10,528 bases of DNA from Chlamydiales bacterium (lineage in GTDB: Bacteria; Chlamydiota; Chlamydiia; Chlamydiales; JAACFD01), in contig JAACFD010000048.1 of NCBI GenBank assembly GCA_009937555.1, positions 1 to 10,528 on the forward strand, read 5' to 3'. Every line of letters starts with the position of its first letter. The first letter of the stretch is position 1. The notes beneath the pieces are model-generated. The model was not told the origin of the DNA and ran no database searches. It worked only from the letters and a program-made list of their open reading frames with translations. The position numbers and the translations under genes are program-made. Below, one piece after another: positions 8,701 to 10,528 of this stretch.

Positions 8701-9722
8701 GTTTCAAATAATTCTAAGAACTGACTTAATGCTGCTGGTATAACTTGCCCATTATTTACCTTTATCTCAGCCAACCTACTCTCTGCACTTTGTTTAGTTA
8801 TTACTAAGTTAGCTTGAGCTCTGCTTGCACAGCCCAGCTCTGAACAAAAAACCTTAATCTCAGAGTAAGGACCATATAAAATTGGAACATAGATTTTTAA
8901 CTCTGCAAAAGTCTTGGCATGAATACTAAGTGAGAGCTTTCCCTCTTCACCTATTTTAGAAGAAAGTTTTGTTTGAGACCTTCCTGTTAGAGAGGAAGCT
9001 GTTTTAAAGTAACGAACTTGACTAGAGCTTGCATTCAATCTCTGTAAAATGTCTCTTAAGTGACTATCTTTAACTTTAGCACATGTAGTAACATCAATAA
9101 CGTCTCTAGCATTCTCTTTCTTTATTTTAGTGATTTTAATGCATGATTTGCTTTTAAAATCATAAAAAGTAAAAGAGCTTTTATCTGTATTTCTTGTACG
9201 ATCTAGAGGGCTTAACCTGGATATTCTTGAAAAGGCATCTCTTATATCACACCCTCTGATTTGCAGTAGATTCTCACCTTTAAACATAAATTTTTTAAGC
9301 TTAGTAGAGGGAAGGTTTTGCACTAAGTAGTTCAGCATTCTATAGGGAATGACTCTTCCTCTGATATCTACTGTAAGCTTTGAAGATCGATCAACAGAGA
9401 CATAATAGTGGGTATTAGTTCTGCTATCTATAACATGGCCAGATTCTTTTCTTTTAGAAAGATCTTTGAGAGCATTTAACAGTTTTGAATTAGAGTTCGC
9501 CAAAATGGAGCTAGCAGTTCTTACTGTAGCAGCTCTAGAGCTTGCTACACGCCTGAGTCTAGATGAAGCAACGCTAGCTGTGCGAGAACGAGCTGATGTG
9601 CTACCAGCTTCTCTAGATCGAGATAAGCTAACACCTCTCGTTAAACGAGAAGAGCTTGCTTGGATACGAATTTGCCCACTCACAGCCTTGTTTTCTCCTA
9701 ATATATAGAGTAAATTAACCAT
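5721..9722 (-). CDS. Large OTU-domain cysteine protease, probable secreted deubiquitinase effector
   Basis: This 1333-residue protein ends in an OTU (ovarian tumour) protease fold, which cleaves ubiquitin or ubiquitin-like conjugates. Key residues are the nucleophile in DNDCLYVS (Cys1126), the EWVSEVELQVLSEILGR segment (1227-1243) that matches the OTU E-x-x-x-L-A core, and GHYNWL (His1307, with Asn1309 as the third triad member). The Cys-to-His distance is 181 residues, with a strongly basic insertion around 1198-1225. Residues 22-75 are Ser/Arg/Ala-rich and low in complexity, as in type III secretion signals. Residues about 99-356 are beta-rich with apparent repeats, about 370-1035 are mainly helical and unrecognised, and an acidic linker (about 1050-1060) precedes the OTU part. 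No transmembrane segment is evident. The ATG at 9722 has AAGGAG about 22 nt upstream, too far to be effective. A GTG at 9683 (Val14) preceded by AGGAG is a credible alternative start. The substrate (ubiquitin, NEDD8 or another) cannot be read from the sequence. Confidence 0.9.
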   Translation of the reverse strand: MVNLLYILGENKAVSGQIRIQASSSRLTRGVSLSRSREAGSTSARSRTASVASSRLRRVASSRAATVRTASSILANSNSKLLNALKDLSKRKESGHVIDSRTNTHYYVSVDRSSKLTVDIRGRVIPYRMLNYLVQNLPSTKLKKFMFKGENLLQIRGCDIRDAFSRISRLSPLDRTRNTDKSSFTFYDFKSKSCIKITKIKKENARDVIDVTTCAKVKDSHLRDILQRLNASSSQVRYFKTASSLTGRSQTKLSSKIGEEGKLSLSIHAKTFAELKIYVPILYGPYSEIKVFCSELGCASRAQANLVITKQSAESRLAEIKVNNGQVIPAALSQFLELFETATTFKITKVKAETLSSQAKYSDKFSFKLGDPRLDTRDKRKIDEKIARGLFRENTYFHYLLEQLALNEPRVFKELMRLNGKAFLTRCYSYAKLCFLGNFSYSKNSFLKAKIDLVFDRVTYALERAETLETAFLRGSHEGLMDLICRSTAGAEMDFDSICTCFGIDKASFAMLERRARLGGDLKEARYRGIVKSHADPLIAEDRLSELNLSRALNPPNQNRDNPGMGSLSFENTCSSKQDLIELKFARMIKEFRGEINIGDPLLKGRLSKALAFYLLAYAKKSDTSCTGEFDISYNHSIKSSYQERAATGKACALAAELSTLSINGQHFNTSHSGLFKGGDFIIDEFKALIAAKNSLGLTAQQVPGLEEKEQLDAILQSIISGNSLENESLESNLDDLSKIIEESYFSSFEYSLKNDRDPYGRHMNDITIYHAKRSSSNSVDNFLEHQALDALNRIKLSYPSIVRPKDYRRFIEGDISDVAEFYGLEGLEQSSVPMLSLESGSYCRRMVHKTIKNHVAFNLLQHCRISSSIDERYGSDPLVRNRRVFIADKVMADLLEVKDSKGKKTLQANPLSANRQMPSTINVSLIEAKEKFASLSDRELGVVESYLNYHLELMEKHLSEDLEFEASSAMYIALTTKEKERVTSFLASFNRLRLLLECKPLFSLSQDEASLSRLVCSQDNSSLDAAEGNEALQLFLAERQLAIRARAVAAEAPEEEAAEDTRLQEIDISYFPRGRLRDSLREFEATAGEEKAFVDFYPVDVEKNLRGLLHESNLRGFNSVTDNDCLYVSIVQALIGIQDSASSKIKDRALGSVEHTEQMVKELRKAVSNYIMRNKERFLYLVSTKEDEAYSWACVNERERRNRSLTGRTRKESALRRKCRAIERGEWVSEVELQVLSEILGRQLHVYEGENSFSSSDLSDLDIRGRLGVDGFWRVDKDPQLYSGLVGRHHKPFAKEPLRLLFKDGHYNWLAHSGYADDIYEKGYDRRRGYQA
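9695..9699 (-). promoter_or_regulatory. Possible ribosome binding site for the alternative GTG start of the OTU gene
   Basis: AGGAG on the minus strand lies 11 nt before the in-frame GTG at 9683. The spacing is longer than ideal, but it is the only Shine-Dalgarno match within reach of any start in this frame. Starting there removes 13 residues and leaves a protein opening with Ser/Arg-rich sequence, as expected of a secretion signal. Confidence 0.35.
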
Positions 9723-9723
9723 A

Positions 9724-9732
9724 ATTGTAGCA
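9724..9732 (-). promoter_or_regulatory. Candidate extended -10 promoter for the OTU gene
   Basis: On the minus strand TGCTACAAT matches the extended -10 form TGnTATAAT with one mismatch. No -35 hexamer lies at the right distance: a perfect TTGACA is present but only 9 nt before TACAAT. If the element is used, transcription begins around 9717, downstream of the ATG at 9722. Translation would then have to start at the GTG at 9683. The same TTTTGCTACA string occurs upstream of the acidic-protein gene. Confidence 0.35.
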
Positions 9733-9754
9733 AAATAGTGTCAACTCCTTTTAA

Positions 9755-9785
9755 AGAGAGGGTTAATATCCCTTAAACCCTCTCT
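9755..9785. repeat. Perfect 10-bp inverted repeat upstream of the OTU gene
   Basis: AGAGAGGGTT (9755-9764) and AACCCTCTCT (9776-9785) are exact reverse complements with 11 nt between them. With one bulged A the stem can extend to about 12 bp around a 6-nt TATCCC loop. It is not followed by a long T-run on either strand, so an operator or a leader hairpin fits better than a terminator. Confidence 0.75.
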
Positions 9786-9907
9786 AAGGCAAGAAGGCCA
9801 ATAACCAGCTAGATACCAGCATAAGGCTCAGCTCTTCAGAGAGAGAAGGCTGCATTTATTAATTTTATATAAAAGCTATATTTGAACTTGGCTTTATTCT
9901 CTCTAAG
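9780..9907. repeat. Repeated CTCTCTAAG boxes in the divergent control region
   Basis: CTCTCTAAG occurs at 9780-9788, overlapping the right arm of the inverted repeat, and again at 9899-9907, inside the spacer of the plus-strand promoter. Opposite-orientation AGAGAG-type boxes lie at 9755-9760 and 9838-9847. The latter pairs with TTCTCTCT at 9897-9904 as an 8-bp inverted repeat. The placement suggests binding sites for one regulator of both divergent genes, but no regulator gene is in view. Confidence 0.4.
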
Positions 9908-9916
9908 CAATACAAT
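9888..9916 (+). promoter_or_regulatory. Sigma-70-type promoter for the membrane-protein gene
   Basis: TTGGCT (9888-9893, 4 of 6 to the -35 consensus) is followed by a 17-nt spacer and TACAAT (9911-9916, 5 of 6 to the -10 consensus). Transcription would start near 9923, leaving a leader of about 28 nt to the ATG at 9951. The spacer contains a CTCTCTAAG box that recurs near 9780, so a regulator could bind between the two hexamers. This is the best-formed promoter in the window. Confidence 0.55.
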
Positions 9917-9950
9917 GTCTGTCTTTTAAGGCATCAAACATGAGGGGTAT

Positions 9951-10528
9951 ATGTCTTCTAAAGTAGCAGCATTTCATACGGGCCTATCTAGAAACTTGCA
10001 GCAGCAAAACTTCCAAAAAAATCGGGAGTATATGCTCAGGTATACCTCAAAAGTCCCAGGCATCTCGAGCTTGTCGCAGGAAAAGCAACTTGCAGCAACG
10101 GCAGCTATTGCAGTTTGTGCTTTAGTTAGTTTAGCATCATTGACTGTTAGATCTATCATTACCATCAAACAAAGAAACATCATTGAAGCTTTTATCAAGC
10201 AAAGCGAGCATATCAAAAAGCTAAAGCGAGTCCAAAGTAACTGTGCTATTCAAGGTAAAGGAGAATCTTTACCAGAAGGTTGCTCTCTACCCCAAAGAGA
10301 TCATGAGCAAGATCGCATAGCACTAGCTAGCCTAGTTCTTTTTGAAGATGCTGGTAAAGATAAAGCATCTTGTTTAGCTGAAGTAAAAAAACTTCAGCTT
10401 CAAGTAACTACTCTCAAAACGCTGAAAATAGCTATTGAAGGTCTTCCCGAATGCCTATCAGATAAAAGCAAAATGCTTAAGAGTGTTTCAACCTCGATCA
10501 ATATGCTTTGGTTTTATCTGGTATTGAA
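9951..10528 (+). CDS. Unrecognised single-pass membrane protein, N-terminal part (3' end beyond the right edge)
   Basis: The frame is open from an ATG at 9951 to the window end, giving 192 codons with no stop, so the C-terminus is missing. Residues 1-46 are polar and basic with several Gln (QQQNFQ at 17-22). Residues 47-66 form one hydrophobic helix (AATAAIAVCALVSLASL), followed by a basic, helical stretch at 67-95. A short Cys/Pro-containing region (98-115) and further amphipathic helix at 138-165 follow. Because the hydrophobic segment is internal and preceded by a long polar head, it is more likely a membrane anchor than a cleaved signal peptide. A GAGGGG sequence at 9942-9947 lies 3 nt before the ATG, and a good promoter lies just upstream. 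I recognise no family. It is transcribed away from the OTU gene and may share control with it. Confidence 0.72.
   Translation, partial: MSSKVAAFHTGLSRNLQQQNFQKNREYMLRYTSKVPGISSLSQEKQLAATAAIAVCALVSLASLTVRSIITIKQRNIIEAFIKQSEHIKKLKRVQSNCAIQGKGESLPEGCSLPQRDHEQDRIALASLVLFEDAGKDKASCLAEVKKLQLQVTTLKTLKIAIEGLPECLSDKSKMLKSVSTSINMLWFYLVL

Noticed and set aside
7501..9708. Plus-strand frames at 7501-7710, 8539-8724 and 9466-9708
   Set aside because: All are antisense shadows of the OTU gene, without ribosome sites or recognisable domains.
9739..9744. Perfect TTGACA on the minus strand as a -35 box for the OTU gene
   Set aside because: Only 9 nt separate it from TACAAT, and at 16-18 nt spacing there is no -10 match. 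The best alternative, GTTAAT at 19 nt, is weak.
9755..9785. The inverted repeat as a terminator
   Set aside because: No T-run of useful length follows on either strand, and no gene ends nearby, since both neighbours are transcribed away from this region.
9974..10216. Minus-strand 80-residue frame
   Set aside because: It lies wholly opposite the plus-strand membrane-protein gene, which has a promoter, a ribosome site and a longer open frame.
1..10528. tRNA, rRNA, CRISPR array, insertion-sequence ends or attachment site
   Set aside because: No cloverleaf-like segment, regular spaced repeats, transposase or integrase frame, or flanking direct repeats were found on reading both strands.

Overview
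The window is an AT-rich bacterial fragment with five protein genes, two of them cut by the window edges. No RNA genes, insertion sequences or CRISPR arrays were seen. Two large minus-strand genes carry domains typical of eukaryotic post-translational signalling: a PPM/PP2C Ser/Thr phosphatase and an OTU-family cysteine protease (deubiquitinase fold). Bacteria lack ubiquitin, so the OTU protein most likely acts in a eukaryotic host. Together with the composition and the Wzx-like flippase, this suggests a Gram-negative intracellular or amoeba-associated bacterium. A Chlamydia-related lineage is my first guess and a Legionella-like gammaproteobacterium the second; the sequence alone does not settle it.

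Layout, left to right. Positions 1-2251 (minus) hold a PP2C protein of at least 750 residues, open at the left edge. Positions 2273-4033 (minus) hold an unrecognised acidic, helix-rich 586-residue protein directly upstream, in the same reading frame and separated by one TAG stop. The two read as an operon, or possibly as one interrupted gene. Positions 4034-4207 are a divergent intergenic region. Positions 4208-5650 (plus) hold a 14-helix MOP-superfamily polysaccharide flippase, the only clearly housekeeping-type gene, isolated from any glycan cluster. It converges on 5721-9722 (minus), a 1333-residue protein with a Ser/Arg-rich N-terminus, a beta-rich region with apparent internal repeats, a long helical middle and a C-terminal OTU protease with intact Cys, His and Asn. 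Positions 9723-9950 are a divergent control region with a good plus-strand promoter, a candidate minus-strand extended -10 and repeated CTCTCTAAG boxes. Positions 9951-10528 (plus) begin an unrecognised single-pass membrane protein that runs off the right edge.

Working idea (inference): this is an effector island in which a phosphatase, a deubiquitinase and their unrecognised partners modify host signalling, with the flippase a bystander. The most interesting points are the OTU protein's architecture and its repeats, the in-frame link between the acidic protein and the phosphatase, and the shared promoter-like element upstream of the two minus-strand units.
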